From Hexactinellida sp. DTS-2022 (taxonomy: Eukaryota > Porifera > Hexactinellida), in contig JAPNXP010000018.1 of assembly GCA_028753945.1 (NCBI GenBank), positions 2,419,643 through 2,483,642 of the forward strand: a stretch of 64,000 bases of DNA, given 5' to 3'. Below the pieces are notes generated by a model that worked only from the letters and a program-made list of their open reading frames with translations, was not told the origin of the DNA and made no database searches. Below, in pieces: positions 20,352-32,324 of the stretch (within the stretch, counting starts at the first letter, position 1; every line of letters starts with the position of its first letter). A program made the position numbers and the translations under genes.

Positions 20352-20710
20352 GTATGGTGAAGACGAATTTAGCATTTCTAAATTTAGAATATGAAAAAGG
20401 GTGAGGAGTAAGGGCGCATAGCGGCCGTTAACTTGAGGTACGTAGCACCGATCTGTCGCAAAGCGGCCGAGACCGAAGGGCTTGTAATAAATAAATTATA
20501 AAATTATCTCAGAGATGGTGCATGATAGAGACAAATTCCAATATATCAATTGATCCCTATGCGACGTAACACCTTGAAATTTTTGGTCTTAACACCTTGA
20601 AGTGATGATGACATCGTCAAAAAATGTGCTTCACTATTTTGTCAATACAATATTATGGATGTGTTGGTTAGCCTTGGATAAACACACAAGCACAGAGAAA
20701 TATAATATTA
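20352..20710. other. Spacer with a GC-richer block
   Basis: Bases 20400-20480 (gcgcatagcggccgttaac, cgcaaagcggccgagacc) are unusually GC-rich for the region. I do not recognise them and see no RNA fold that I could defend. Confidence 0.5.
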
Positions 20711-20795
20711 CAGCAGATGCCGACAGCATGTTCCTTTGGAGGCACTATATTTTGGTTGATTTATAGTGCCTCCAGAGAACATGTCGGCACAGGTG
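20711..20795. mobile_element. 85-bp hairpin MITE
   Basis: The core 20718-20789 forms a roughly 30-bp stem (TGCCGACAGCATGTTC... with GAACATGTCGGCA) and a short loop. TA dinucleotides at 20709-20710 and 20796-20797 suggest a Tc1/mariner-type MITE. Confidence 0.65.
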
Positions 20796-20950
20796 TAATT
20801 TTAAAATTTCTTTCATTCCCGGAGGATATTATAATCTTGATTTCTACTGAATATATATAAATGTGAAAGAGCAAAGCAGATTTAGAGTTTTATATATGAG
20901 CGCTCAAACTGCAATTGGAAAATTCCATAATCATGAATATATTTTAATAA

Positions 20951-21343
20951 TTAGTACTCAATACCTTGAAAAGTTTTGTAATATGAGGCAGGTTTTTCAA
21001 TTTGCCTTGCGTTCATGCTAATATCAATTGATATATGGTTAGTTAGGTCATCCAAAAGCTTTCCCAGTTGATTTAGTAAAATTGTTTTCTCTTGAACGTA
21101 AATATGATTGCATGAGAGATAAGTAATAAACGTATTGAGGTAATGTGCCAGAATACTCTTCTCTATTTCTTCACCCTTCGGGAGATTGTTAATAATTTGC
21201 AAATATTCATGGACTTTTTTCCAAGCAATTAAACTTCTTGGTTGATGACAAGCAACTAACATCGATGATATAAATGCTTTCATAACGTCGCTATGTGGAT
21301 CATTTATGATACAAATAGAAAAGGGTATAAATGAAATATCCAT
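20951..21343 (-). CDS. Unrecognised 130-residue reading frame, possibly a host exon
   Basis: The frame from the ATG at 21343 to the stop at 20951 is uninterrupted and has ordinary protein composition with amphipathic helices (SLIAWKKVHEYLQIINNL, VQEKTILLNQLGKLLDDL). An in-frame stop lies shortly before the ATG. I recognise no domain and no transposon motif. It could be a small gene, a terminal exon or an old transposon fragment. Neighbours are MITEs only. Codons look natural, but length alone is weak support. Confidence 0.35.
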   Translation of the reverse strand: MDISFIPFSICIINDPHSDVMKAFISSMLVACHQPRSLIAWKKVHEYLQIINNLPKGEEIEKSILAHYLNTFITYLSCNHIYVQEKTILLNQLGKLLDDLTNHISIDISMNARQIEKPASYYKTFQGIEY

Positions 21344-22475
21344 CCACACGGTTTAGATAAGCTAATTAACAAAAGATTTTGAATTAGAAAATAATCAGTA
21401 TTCGAGACTGATGATCTATTAATAAAGTAATAATTAAATGAATACTAAGGGATGCACCTAATTTCCGGGAGGGGACGTGACCATAGGATAAAATCTAAAT
21501 TACTAAAGTAGGGGACGTGATAGGCAATAGAAAATTACCAAATAGCTCTTTACAATTAAGATGAATCTAGAAAAGCACATTGAAGAAATCTATAATATTA
21601 AAACACAATTAATATATATATATGTTTAATTAAAAGTATATACACTCCAAACTCCCTTATCCGGGCACTGTGGTTCGGAGGGTGCTCGTATCTCGGAATT
21701 TCCCGGTTCGCGGAAATAGAATGGCTGGTACACATGGAATTCCTAAGTGTCTAAGCATATTTTATAAAATCATTCAAAATTTAAAACTCCTGTTTTTAAC
21801 GGGTTGTGGATAATTTAAGATAATATTTATCTTGTATAATTTTGTATTTTTAATGCCAAAATTCTGATAAAATCGAGTGATTATTTGAAAATCTAAAGAA
21901 AAAAGAATTAAATCGATAAATAAAATTCTGTGTGGCATAATCCCTTGTACTAGTGTAGTAGAGTTAAAATTGCAATATAACAGAACTTTCCCGCCAAATA
22001 GAGTAAATAGCTAGAATTTAGAATGTCTAGTATGGATTCACTAAATATTACGCTATTTTAAAACAATCAATATCTAATTCAAATTTTCATATGGGGGAAT
22101 TGTGATAATACTGTAATTTGTTCACACTAAAAGTCATGTCTAAAAACGCAATAAAAATTGAGAGTAATCAGGTGTCGAAAATTTGAGGATCTATCTCCTT
22201 AAATAATTATTAACTCTATAACTTTGTATTGATGTTGAAAATCGACACGGCATAATCCCAAGAACAACTGACAAGGATCATTTTTGAGAGATAATTTTTT
22301 TCTCTACGACTTATACTTTTTGAGATACACATAAGAATACAAAGGTCACTCTCACGAAATTCTAACGGAATGTATTTGTACAAAATGATGGTGATTTTGG
22401 GACTAGGTAAAAAGGTAAAAAAATGTCCGAAACGAATTTTTCTTTCGGATTAGGATAGATAGCATGTCACAGTAC
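21344..22475. other. Non-coding stretch with a candidate pogo-like end
   Basis: A short direct repeat (gggacgtga) occurs at about 21472 and 21513. At about 21647 the sequence cactccaaactcccttatcc resembles the complement of 27905-27955 (ccggatgacggaggtttgag). These may be the two ends of an older pogo-like element now split by the Merlin-type element. No gene is seen. Confidence 0.4.
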
Positions 22476-22841
22476 GGTACAATTGCACAATCTTACACCC
22501 CCCTACTTTTTCAAAGATGGTCAAAATCACTGTATGCCACGTGATTGAACCCGTCGAGACATGAAGATTGAGCTAAAGATCACTAAAATCGGTTAAGAAA
22601 TAAAAAAGTTAAATTTTTTTTAGCTCATAAGCCAAACTCTATGGGAAAAATTGAAATCATCACTGAAACCAAATGTACTATAAAATAGTATTGTAGTAGC
22701 ATAGTTATGTGCATACAAAGCCAATTTACATGTCTAACACTTCACTTCGTTATTACGGTGTCAGATTCATTTTATCAGATTCCTATTCTAAATTTCAAAT
22801 CACCAGTTTCATATTTATTCTACTAAATGCTAAGCTACATT

Positions 22842-23002
22842 TAAGGCTGAATTCGGTAACCGTTGCTGACATCGGTTAACGGTTAGAGATTTTATTAAGC
22901 AGTTAGCCGGTCTGTTGAATAACAGCAGAGTTATTGGGAAATTAATGTATAAAGTATTAAATTTTTTTGACTCAGATCGGTTAGCCAACCCCACCCTTGC
23001 GT
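22842..23002. mobile_element. 161-bp insertion in the left arm
   Basis: It interrupts the left arm relative to the right arm and is flanked by acatt on both sides (22837-22841 and 23003-23007). Its end ggttagccaaccccaccctt resembles 41888-41915 (aagggtggggttggttaacc), so it belongs to a dispersed family. Type unknown. Confidence 0.75.
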
Positions 23003-23035
23003 ACATTATTTATTATTTCAACTGTTATTAGATTA

Positions 23036-24978
23036 TTATTTAATTATTCGTCTGTTTAATAATTAAAACCTATAACTTGAGACGCGTACCGCCATGCTGT
23101 AGCTAGCTACGACGATACGTTTAATTTAGGCATACCAAGTTTAAATTGCTTCCTCTGACCTTCATTATGTACCTGATCAACTGAAAAGTACTATCTGGTC
23201 AACCGAATATATCTGGTTGCCAACCAAATCCCAAATGCTGATATTCTGCATCAACCCGAATATTGTACTAATTGGTTTCAACATTGCTTATTATCAACAT
23301 TTCTCATTATCAACTAATTTTCAGACATGATCTATTTTACAAAGTTCTCTTAGTAACAACAAATTTACAAATTTATTGAAACTCGATTGAATGTATATTT
23401 ATTTAAATGTGCTTATCCATTAACTTCAGAAAAGATTTGAAGGAAATTTGGATCCAAAAATGTCAAATATGAGAGCACCGTAGTTCCGAATTTCGATTGT
23501 ACCCCTATTTTGAATAGACTGAGTTCGAAAGAATCAAATATATACTAGTTGCTTAATGCCTGTTTTATAACACATGCTATTATTATACTGTTTTACCAAA
23601 TGACCACCTACAATAGTAATCTTGGAGATAAATTTGTCAACATTAATAATATTTTATAAATAAGCCCCTTCCAGATTACTGCAATATTCTTACATGTGTT
23701 GAAATTCCTATCAATAAATACTAGAATGGAAATAAAATCAGAATCCTATGCGCCTTTGTATCATTTCAAGCAGAGTTGTCTGTTACCCCCAAAGAGGTAT
23801 CCACATATTAGTTTGTCTAGAAATACTTAGATAATATGAGAAGCGTTGGCGGATTTTAGAAATTCCAGAAGGTTCACATTAATTAATTAAAACTTCTTCA
23901 CAACTTCTTCATATCAAATAACATCATTTACATGAATTACATCATTAATAAACAATTCTAAAACATCTCAATCAGGGTTTTAAATCAAACCAATTATTTC
24001 AAATGATTTGATTTTGGGAAAAATGATTTATTTACAGCCATGCAACTGATACATTTATTTTTATTTCATACAGAGTAAACAAACTTCATGAGTGTATATG
24101 GAGTTGCTTTTAACTACTCAGAGGATAATTTTAAAAATAAATCGTATATGTTTACCGACCATTATTTCTGCAAACTTCTTGAGCCTAAAATGATTCTAAT
24201 TTGTTGTGAATTTATTTCTTAAATTAATAAATCCTGCTTAATGCTTAATAGTCAATATTAATGAGTGTACTATCGCGAAACGACAGACTCCGAAGAGCTT
24301 TTACCAAATTAACTACAATTGAACATAAATTTTCACAAATTAAAAGCTTTTATCACGATTCTTGATTCCTAAAAATTGTTTAAATTTCTTAACCAATTAT
24401 TTAAGAGATTCTTTGATACATGAATAATTAGGTTGGAGTACTTCTTAGGGAAATCAATTAGGATTGGCATTATTGATTTACCTGAAGGAATTGTAATAAT
24501 TCATAAAAATGAATAATGTTCAAAATTTGGAGCGCCGCGCCGACTCCTGCTCCCCAAATACAAAGTAGGTTCCTCCTGAAATTCGAAGTACGTTATTATA
24601 ATAATGTTCTGTTTTGTGTTATTATGAAACAGAATTATACATAGTATACGTATTTGCAATCATTTCAATGGTTTTTATGCAGTAATGAATGATTATAATT
24701 TAATTCAATAAGAAACCCTCAATCCAATTGGAAGCACTCTAAATTAGTCAATTGTAGTTCATACTAACTTTTTAAAATTACAATTGGAATGATAATTGTT
24801 AAGCAATGGTTGGTTTCATAAAAGTGTCATACAAACCACAAGTAGTAAAGACCTTAGATACCTTAAATTCCAAAATGGCATACAAATCACCACTTATATT
24901 AATATAAAAGAGTTTCAGAGAAGACAATTCTAAAATTTCACATTTACATACCACACGTAATTATTCTTTCATTGATCA
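23036..24978. other. Left interior of the Merlin-type element
   Basis: AT-rich, non-coding. I see no reading frame, inverted repeat or family match that I can support. Confidence 0.6.
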
Positions 24979-25924
24979 TTGATGGCAATTGCTCCTTCAT
25001 TCCAACCTTTGATGGTTCCTACTATCTTCCCTACTGATAATGAAATGACATTAAAGCAACTTAATCGTGCTGTTACTATTGATGAAAATACCTGTATCAC
25101 GTGGTTGCAGACTAATGGACTTTTGGCTAGAGGGATGCTATGTAAATGCGGTAGCATGATGCGTCCTGGTGCATTTGCGGGTATATCAGAAGGAAAGGGG
25201 TGGAGATGTCCGGAAAAAAACTGTAAAAAGTTCGCATCACTGAGGATTGGTTCATTTTTCGAAGGTTCCAATGTACCATTACCCGAATTGGTAGAATTTC
25301 TCTATTTCTGGGCTAATAATCTGCAAACAACGGCATTTTTACACAAGAATCTTGGTTGGGGAGAACATACAATCACTGATTGGAAGAACTTTATTCGTGA
25401 CTTGTGTGTTGAAGTATTTTTAACTAATCCCAAACCAATTGGCAGACCTGGACATATCGTTGAAATAGATGAATCAAAATTCGGACACAGAAAATATTCC
25501 AGAGGTCGTTTACTTTCAGGTCAATGGGTATTTGGAGGAATTGATAGAGATACAAAGGAGGTTTTTATGATCCCTGTACTTAATCGAACAGCAGCAACTT
25601 TAGTCCCGATCATACAGCAGTATATTCTCCCTGGGACTACTATCTACTCTGATGAATGGGCCTCGTATAATTTAATTCCTGCTAGACATTCCAACACTTA
25701 ACCGTTAACCATAGCGTAAATTTTGTAAATCCCAGCACTGGTGTACATACCCAAACTGTGGAGAGTACTTGGGGTCAAGCGAAAAAAAGGATGAGGAACT
25801 CCATGACTACAAATCCGGAACTATTGGACACCTATCTGGCCGAAATATGTTGGAGAAAAAAATATATAGAAGCTACTTTCTCCAATTTAATTAAAGAAAT
25901 AAGGGATCAATACCCAGTAGTTTA
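24979..25924 (+). pseudogene. Merlin transposase (IS1595/ISXO2-like DDE), one frameshift
   Basis: The frame 24979-25701 begins with a zinc-ribbon-like region (CKCGSMMRPG, then CPEKNCKKF, residues about 54-83), as in IS1595-family and Merlin proteins. It continues with the catalytic core: GHIVEIDESKFGHRKY holds the first Asp, LLSGQWVFGGIDRDTKEVFM follows, and TTIYSDEWASYNLI holds the second Asp. At about 25695 the frame shifts by one base. The other frame continues NHSVNFVNPSTGVHTQTVES with TWGQAKKR, holding the catalytic Glu, and runs to the stop at 25924. All three DDE residues are present. Apart from the one shift the gene looks complete at about 310 residues, so it died recently compared with its neighbours. 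Confidence 0.92.
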
Positions 25925-26076
25925 ATTGTACTTCCTGTAATTTGGTAATTGTTAAATTATATTATTAAACAATTGATAATCCACGATGCAGTGGCTTCCA
26001 TTTCCTAAATTGTTAATCGATTAGATAAAGTTCACCATACACGATTATAATTTGTTACCTACAATCCAACGAATTA
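25925..26076. other. Spacer 3' of the Merlin gene
   Basis: AT-rich, no feature recognised. Confidence 0.6.
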
Positions 26077-26186
26077 CTGTCGAAACCGGTTTATTCTAAC
26101 ACCGGTTTTTTCTAACTATTATAAATCGGTTTTTTCTTACTTTATTTCCATGCAAAGAATTGGTTAGAAAAAACCGGTTTCGACTG
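26077..26186. mobile_element. 110-bp pogo-like MITE
   Basis: Ends CTGTCGAAACCGGTTT and AAACCGGTTTCGACTG are inverted repeats flanked by TA (26075-26076 and 26187-26188). The interior repeats aaccggtttattctaac-type sequence. Confidence 0.75.
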
Positions 26187-26248
26187 TACTAAGTATCGTG
26201 TTGCATTTATTCTCTAAACTTATCAACTTAGTTTGTGCTAAACTAAGC

Positions 26249-26584
26249 CAGTGTTCCCCAAACTATTTTTACTAGTGCACCCCCTGATACATGAAAGTTT
26301 GGTTGTGCACCCCCAGGAGATACCTAAGTCTGAATGACTCTATTGACCCCGACTATTTTATGTAATTAATATAATAGACAGGAGAATATTCACTACTCAC
26401 AGAACACAATAGTAATCAATCAATATAGTCAAGTAGTCAGAATGCACTTGCAGATTATAATAAAAAATAGTTGACTTTAAAATGCTCAATATTCACTCAC
26501 TCCTTGTCCCGTGCACCCCCGAGCCTTGTCCCATGCACCCCCAAGGGGTTCATGCACCCCAGGTTGGCACAATGGGAACCACTG
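26249..26584. mobile_element. 336-bp hAT-like MITE
   Basis: Ends CAGTGTTCCCCAAAC and GGGAACCACTG are imperfect inverted repeats. Flanks aactaagc (26241-26248) and aactaaaa (26585-26592) agree at six of eight bases. The interior has repeated tgcaccccc. Confidence 0.7.
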
Positions 26585-26592
26585 AACTAAAA

Positions 26593-27317
26593 ATTTAAGT
26601 CTAGTTCTTACCAGACTTATATGATTTTTTCATTTTAATATGCTTGTACTATTTGAAAATTATTTTATTAATTCATTTATTATACGTACCTCACATTCTT
26701 GTAGTATATAAACACTACTGTACTATATCCTAATTTTTGGGTGGTGGAATCGTGTTTTGATATTTCACTGGAAAATAATTTGCAATTAAAGAAGGTAATA
26801 GATTGATCAAGTAAAAATGTTCGTAGATTGCGAGGAAATAATAATTTAAGTTAAGTTTAAGTTTATACAAAACTAAGTTTGCAGATAAGTTTTGCGAAGT
26901 TAAGTAAACTTAGCCTAAACTAATTCAAAACTTTGTTTAGACTTAGTTTAAGTTTATGAAATGATAGTGAATAAGGCCCCTGGTTAATAGATAATAAAAC
27001 TAACAACAAATAACTTGGTTTGATTCTAAATGTATATTCAGCTTGTTTAATTAGAATGGAAAGGAATTAACAACTCAGAAATTGCCATACTGTTGGTTAA
27101 TTTATTAAGACTGACTGGATTTATGGGATTTGGTTAAAAGTAAGAGAAATCAGGAAAAAGGATCGGGATTGAAAATACAGGGTGACATCTATAACCTGTG
27201 AGACATATCCTGAAATTTTGAGCTCTTAGTTTCAAAATGAAACTTTGTTCTGTGGAGAGGATACGGACATAAAATATAAACTACCTAAGTCAGTCATTTG
27301 AAAACTGACCCACTACA
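26593..27317. other. Right interior of the Merlin-type element
   Basis: Contains a run of aagttta/taaactta words at 26840-26960 that can pair with each other. No gene is seen. Confidence 0.5.
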
Positions 27318-27716
27318 ATTAAGAATCTAATAACAGTTGAAATAATGAATAATGTAGCTTAGCATTTAGTAGAATAAATATGAAACTGGAGATTTGAAAT
27401 TTAGAATAGGAATCTGATAAAATGAATCTGACACCGTAATAACGAAGTGAAGTGTTAGACATGTAAATTGGCTTTGTATGCACATAACTATGCTACTACA
27501 ATACTATTTTATAGTATATTTGGCTTCAGTGATGATTTCAATTTTTCCCATAGAGTTTGGCTTATGAGCTAAAAAAATTTTAACTTTTTTATTTCTTAAC
27601 CGATTTTAGTGATCTTTAGCTCAATCTTCATGTCTCGACGGGTTCTATCACGTGGCATACAGTGATTTTGACCATCTTTGAAAAAGTAGGGGGGTGTAAG
27701 ATTGTGCAATTGTACC

Positions 27717-28494
27717 CTCCTATATAATATAGTAGAATAATTGAAAAGTGGTCCAGCCATGGCCGGACCAGCCGGACCCCGTGCTACGCCTATGAAGTAT
27801 ATATGGAATGCTTGAACAATAGTTTTACTTTATTTGATAATATTTTATTAATCTGAACTCCATCATTGATCAAATGAATACTATGTAGTTTTTTTTTACA
27901 TCCAAAAGTGTGCCCGATACGTGAAGTCCGGATGACGGAGGTTTGAGTGAAATATACAGTTTGTATATTTATCCGTATACAGAATTGATTGAATAAACTA
28001 CATTACGGCACAGGACTAATTTTTGACAGGCAGGGGTATTTTGGGTCTGGGTCGGACAAATTCAAGTCTGGAACGAAAATTCACACCTACGATGGAAATA
28101 TGACGTCATTGTCAGTTTGAAAGTAAAAATCCACCTAATTGCTTAAAACCAGGGTGTTATACTGTTATCCTGGTGTGCTGGGCGGGCTAAAGGAGCGTAA
28201 ATTGGCAGGATTTTTAAGTAGGCGTACAAAAATCGATTTTAGGCCTACAATATCGAGAGATGGTCCCAAAGACTGAATACAAGAGGACTGATCTAGGCGT
28301 ACAAAATGAAAACTGAACGAGTTCTAAAAAATTTAGGAAAGGGGATATATATATATATATGCTGTTTTAAAATATGGGCCAAATGGCAGCTGTGAGTCCC
28401 TAGATTGATAAGGGGACAAATGAGAAGTATAGGGGGCCACATTATAAACGAATATTAGATTGAAATTAATACTAGTTTACAATAGAAAACAATG
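27717..28494. other. Mixed old repeats
   Basis: Includes a candidate pogo-like right end (27905-27955) and the degraded match to 9040-9170 (28020-28140). A stretch at 28146-28215 (gctaaaggagcgtaaattgg) recurs at 52588-52650. A short (AT)n run lies at 28350. No gene is seen. Confidence 0.55.
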
Positions 28495-28793
28495 TTCGAT
28501 AAATCAGGTGGTTTGGTGGCGTTAGACACCAAAAACTTTTAATAAGCCATCAAATTTTGCCTTTGGTGGCTTAACGAATCTACAATAAATTTTGAATTAT
28601 TTGACTTTGTGTAGATAATATAATTCGTTGCATTATTTTATATTAATATTCGTTTGTTTTACTGAATCAGAAGTTTGCTAAGCGATCATTGGTTTGTTTT
28701 ACCCGAAGTTGCTTATTCTATAGCCACCATATAAAGTGAGGTCGTGGCTCAATTAGTCACAATCAAAATTTCATTTTGTAGTGCACCGGTAGA
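28495..28793. mobile_element. Diverged copy of the 20046-20343 hAT-like MITE
   Basis: Shares caggtggtttggtggcgtta, the ttggtggcttaa core and the tttcatttt end with the complete copy. Its termini are damaged and no duplication is visible. Confidence 0.75.
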
Positions 28794-29175
28794 AACAGGT
28801 TTTTTCAAAAGAATGCTTTTAACTATTTTTTTGATCAATTGTTGATTATTTTTGTCAGACAAAACATGGAAAAAGTTATAATGCCTCCGGTCTTTCGAAT
28901 ATTGTATAATAAACTACGGACAATCGATGGAAACGGTGAAATCCAATCTACCGCTAAACAAATAGGTCATAACTCTGAAAATAACTATGGAAAAGAGTCA
29001 AAACTGTGTGCAAACTATATATATTGTCCGTCTCCACTGTTTGGAAAAAGTTTTGGAAAAAATTCGGGATAGTTATTTTTCCTTACACAATCGAGAAATT
29101 TTCATGCAGGGAATACCGTTAAATAAGAAAGGTTAAAAATAAAATGATCGTTAGAATAAACGGATACTCAGCATA
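28794..29175. other. Spacer
   Basis: Contains an approximate direct repeat (ggaaaaagtt) at 28868 and 29044. No gene is supported. Confidence 0.5.
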
Positions 29176-29897
29176 CCTGCCAACCTTACAGGGATTTGAC
29201 CATTTTGGCTGTTCTGTACAGGTGTACAGGGGTTTATTTAATTTCAACAGGTATTTTAGTTGAGATCAGATTATTTTCTGGTTTGGGAATATGAGGGGCC
29301 CGCGTTAGCCGCCTCTCACAATACCAAAACTCAAAGGGCGCAATTAGGATCCAAGGCTGTGGGGGGGAGGGGGAATGCTCCCACCGCCCACGCCCCACCC
29401 AACTAAATGAAACCCTGCCCTGTTTGTTTTATCCTTTCAAAGTAATTAATTTGATTTATCTCAATCTTAATAATAAAAAATAAAATGATAGTATATCTTG
29501 CCATGCATTCTGAATTGACCACATTAATGCAATGTCCCGCAAAAGGATATGACTCAAATAGGTTGGCAGGCATAGGCGCCAAGTTTGGGGTTTTGGGGGG
29601 GGGGGGCGGCCCCCCCCCATATTGCTGATTGGGAGGCTGGGGGTCACTGGGAGCGACCTCCCGGACCTATCGGTGGATTTAATTTTTGTATGAAAGTGGT
29701 CCTTTTGATCGACCAAGGGATGATAGGGGTGAGAATCACGTTTGTTTACTCAATATATCCAGATTTTGTTTCTGAGGAAACAAATCTGGAAATATTTAGC
29801 AAACCTGCCAGTGGCCCCTCAGACCACCCCAAGTGGGCCCCCCATCTTTAATTATAAATTCCAAAACTTGACGCCTATGTTGGCAGGTATGATTGAG
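29176..29897. mobile_element. Candidate older MITE with CATACCTGCCAACC ends
   Basis: CATACCTGCCAACCTTACAGGG at the left faces GGTTGGCAGGTATG at the right once the nested hAT MITE is removed. A related left end lies at about 34434 (ttcctgtcaaccgcacaggg). Flanks do not give a clear duplication. Confidence 0.45.
29571..29879. mobile_element. 309-bp hAT-like MITE
   Basis: Ends CATAGGCGCCAAGTTTGG and CCAAAACTTGACGCCTATG are inverted repeats. A perfect 8-bp duplication ttggcagg flanks it (29563-29570 and 29880-29887). The interior has long G and C runs. Confidence 0.88.
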
Positions 29898-30865
29898 AAT
29901 AAACCGATAGTTCGAAAAAACGATACACTCAAATCTCTGGGGTGGGGGAAAACTATTATTGCTAACAAAAACACAAGGTCTCGGATGCCGATAAATAAAC
30001 ATTATGGTTGTCTAATAAATACAACAAATTCTCCAGACAGTGGATAAAATTTGGATGGGCGGGATGATAAACAACATTGTATTTTATTTGGCTTAATTGA
30101 GTCATAGCTTGCCATAGTGGAACAAATTGCTGCCAAAGATCCCCAGTACCTCTAGTCGTATCTCCCAACCCTCATTCCTAGGAGGGAGTCCCCCAAAGGA
30201 GCCGAGGTGTTTGGTATAATTAAAACTTCTAAATTTATTTTGAGCCCTGACCTACGTGATATAGGGACTATTCACCAAATTTGTGAACCATGACCATGGA
30301 TTAAGGGAAGGCCATTGATAAATAGGTTATTTACCGTTATCTAAATAACTAGTAGTGATAGACCTCATAAATAATGAGTGTATTACCTCGTAAGGAATTC
30401 AGTGCTAGATATCTTATTATCTCAAAAATTATTGTAGTTATGCATATATAATGTATTATCAATGAATAGGAAGTTACCTATTGCGGATAGAACAGTATGA
30501 GCATAGTTTACATAAAATCGATAGTTTTTGAGTTATGGCTTATTTTAGGAAATATACATTTCCCTGGCAAACGAGGAATGTTCCAACATTCCATATATAA
30601 TTTAGATATATTTCATTTAACTAGTTATGGTCAACATCATGTTCCAATTTTGAACATTTAAAATGCGTCTAACAATGTTAAAAGCAGGCTATAAAAACAC
30701 GATAATACCCACCAAAAATAGCGACTACGTAATCAAATGACATAGCTCAATTCTGAAGGGTGCTATGTATACCTTGATACCATTTTCCTATATAGTTATA
30801 GAACATTTATGAGGTCTATCACTACTAGTTAATTAGATAACGATAAATAAACCTATTTATCAATT

Positions 30866-32324
30866 GGGGGAGCTGCATTTGTCCGAATTTATTAGTTGTC
30901 ATTTGTCCGAATTGCGTTAACTGGTATTTGTCCTCATAGTATTTTGGAATATTATCATCTGTCCGAATCGTAACTTGGAATATTGTCATTTGTCCGAATC
31001 GTATTTTGGAATATTGTCATTTGTCCGAATAGTATTTTGGAATATTGTCATTTGTCCGAAAAGTGATTAATGATTATTAAAAAATATATTTGCAACATGA
31101 TACTAGTATAGGAAAACAAACATTGCCTATTTATCACACGTTGTGAATCAGACACACAACTGCAATTTCATAATATACTTATTTTCGCGAATCGAATACT
31201 AGAAATATCCATTCATCTTATCATTATAAAAGAATTCCCATTATTAACTTCGAAATCATTTCGCAATATATAGGACATCATGGAATTCAATTCTGAAGAG
31301 TATAAACGCTGTATAGGAAATCATTTTTGACTGATTTTACAGTATCAGGACAAAAGTATTCGACCATCCAACATTTTCCTTTGAAATAGTACTATAGTAG
31401 GTCTAATAATATTTTTCAATGTATTCAAATTTTATGACATATTGTTATTTTGAATTCAGATTCGTATTCTACCCATTCGAATTACCCATTTTAGATGCTT
31501 TCAAATTGATTACATATTAATTGGGTTGAAATTATCATCAAATGGAAATATGTGCCACCTGTTCCCATCTCTCCCATAGTGGCAATTTGGGAAAAGTGGT
31601 GCTAGTGGCCTAGGATTAGGATGATAATTTTAAACCAAATCAAAAGGGATTGAATTGAAAGCTTCTACAATTGATAATTCGAATGCGCAGAATACGAATT
31701 TGTAATCGAAATTGCAATATCTCATGTAATTTGAATACACTATCTTCCATTGTTAAACCTACTATATAACATTTTCAATGGGCAAATGTTGGGTGGTCGA
31801 ATACTTTTGTCCGTAAGTCGATGTCAGAATATTTCCTATACAGCGTTTGTACTCTTCAAATTGAATTCCATAATGCCCTATATATTGCGAAATGATTTCG
31901 AAGTTAATTATGGGAATTATTTTATATTGATAAGATGAATGGATATTTCTAGTATTCGATTGGCGAAAATCAAAATATTATGAATTTGCAGTTGTGTGTC
32001 TGAATCAGTGATTCACAACGTGTGATAAATAGACAATGTTTGTTTTCCTATATAGTATCATGTTGCAAATATATTTTTTATTTATCAATAATCATTTTTC
32101 GGACAAATGACAATAATCCAAAAATACTATTCGGACAAATGACAATATTCGCAAATACGATTCGAAAGAATGACAATAATACCATAATACGATTCGGACA
32201 AATGACAATATTCCAAAATACGATTCGGACAAATGACAATATTCCAAATTACGATTCGGGAAACGCCAGTTAGCGCTTTTCGGACAAATGACAACTTACA
32301 AATTCGGACAAATGCATGCGCCTC
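30866..32324. mobile_element. MULE-like foldback MITE with 31-bp repeat arms
   Basis: Ends GGGGGAGCTGCATTTGTCCG and CGGACAAATGCATGCGCCTC are inverted. Flanks ttatcaatt (30857-30865) and ttatcaatg (32325-32333) form a 9-bp duplication with one mismatch. Subterminal repeats (TTGTCATTTGTCCGAA units, 31-bp period) occupy about 30881-31075 and about 32085-32310. Inner arms 31076-31339 and 31814-32084 are complementary. No transposase is present. Confidence 0.88.
31340..31813. mobile_element. Tc1/mariner-like MITE in the loop of the MULE-like element
   Basis: Ends CAGTATCAGGACAAAAGTATT and ...AATACTTTTGTCCG, with TA on both sides (31338-31339 and 31814-31815). It is highly similar over its whole length to 63417-63895. 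Confidence 0.85.

Larger units (their letters stand above)
22476..27716 (+). mobile_element. 5.2-kb Merlin-type transposon with ~400-bp inverted arms
   Basis: Left arm starts GGTACAATTGCACAATCTTAC; the right arm ends with its complement (...GTGCAATTGTACC at 27716). The arms stay complementary over 22476-22836 and 23003-23035 on the left against about 27318-27716 on the right. Between them lies a Merlin transposase relic in plus orientation. Shared arm words include ctaaatgctaagctacat and cttcagtgatgatttcaat. Later insertions are at 22842-23002, 26077-26186 and 26249-26584. No target duplication was visible beside the ends, so the exact termini may differ slightly. Confidence 0.75.

Noticed and set aside
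24979..25924. Possible bacterial contamination, because the transposase resembles IS1595-family proteins
   Set aside because: Eukaryotic Merlin transposases are of this type, the base composition matches the surroundings, and the gene lies inside a nested eukaryotic repeat.
29456..29851. Several frames over the G/C-run MITE
   Set aside because: Proline- and glycine-rich translations of homopolymer runs, not genes.
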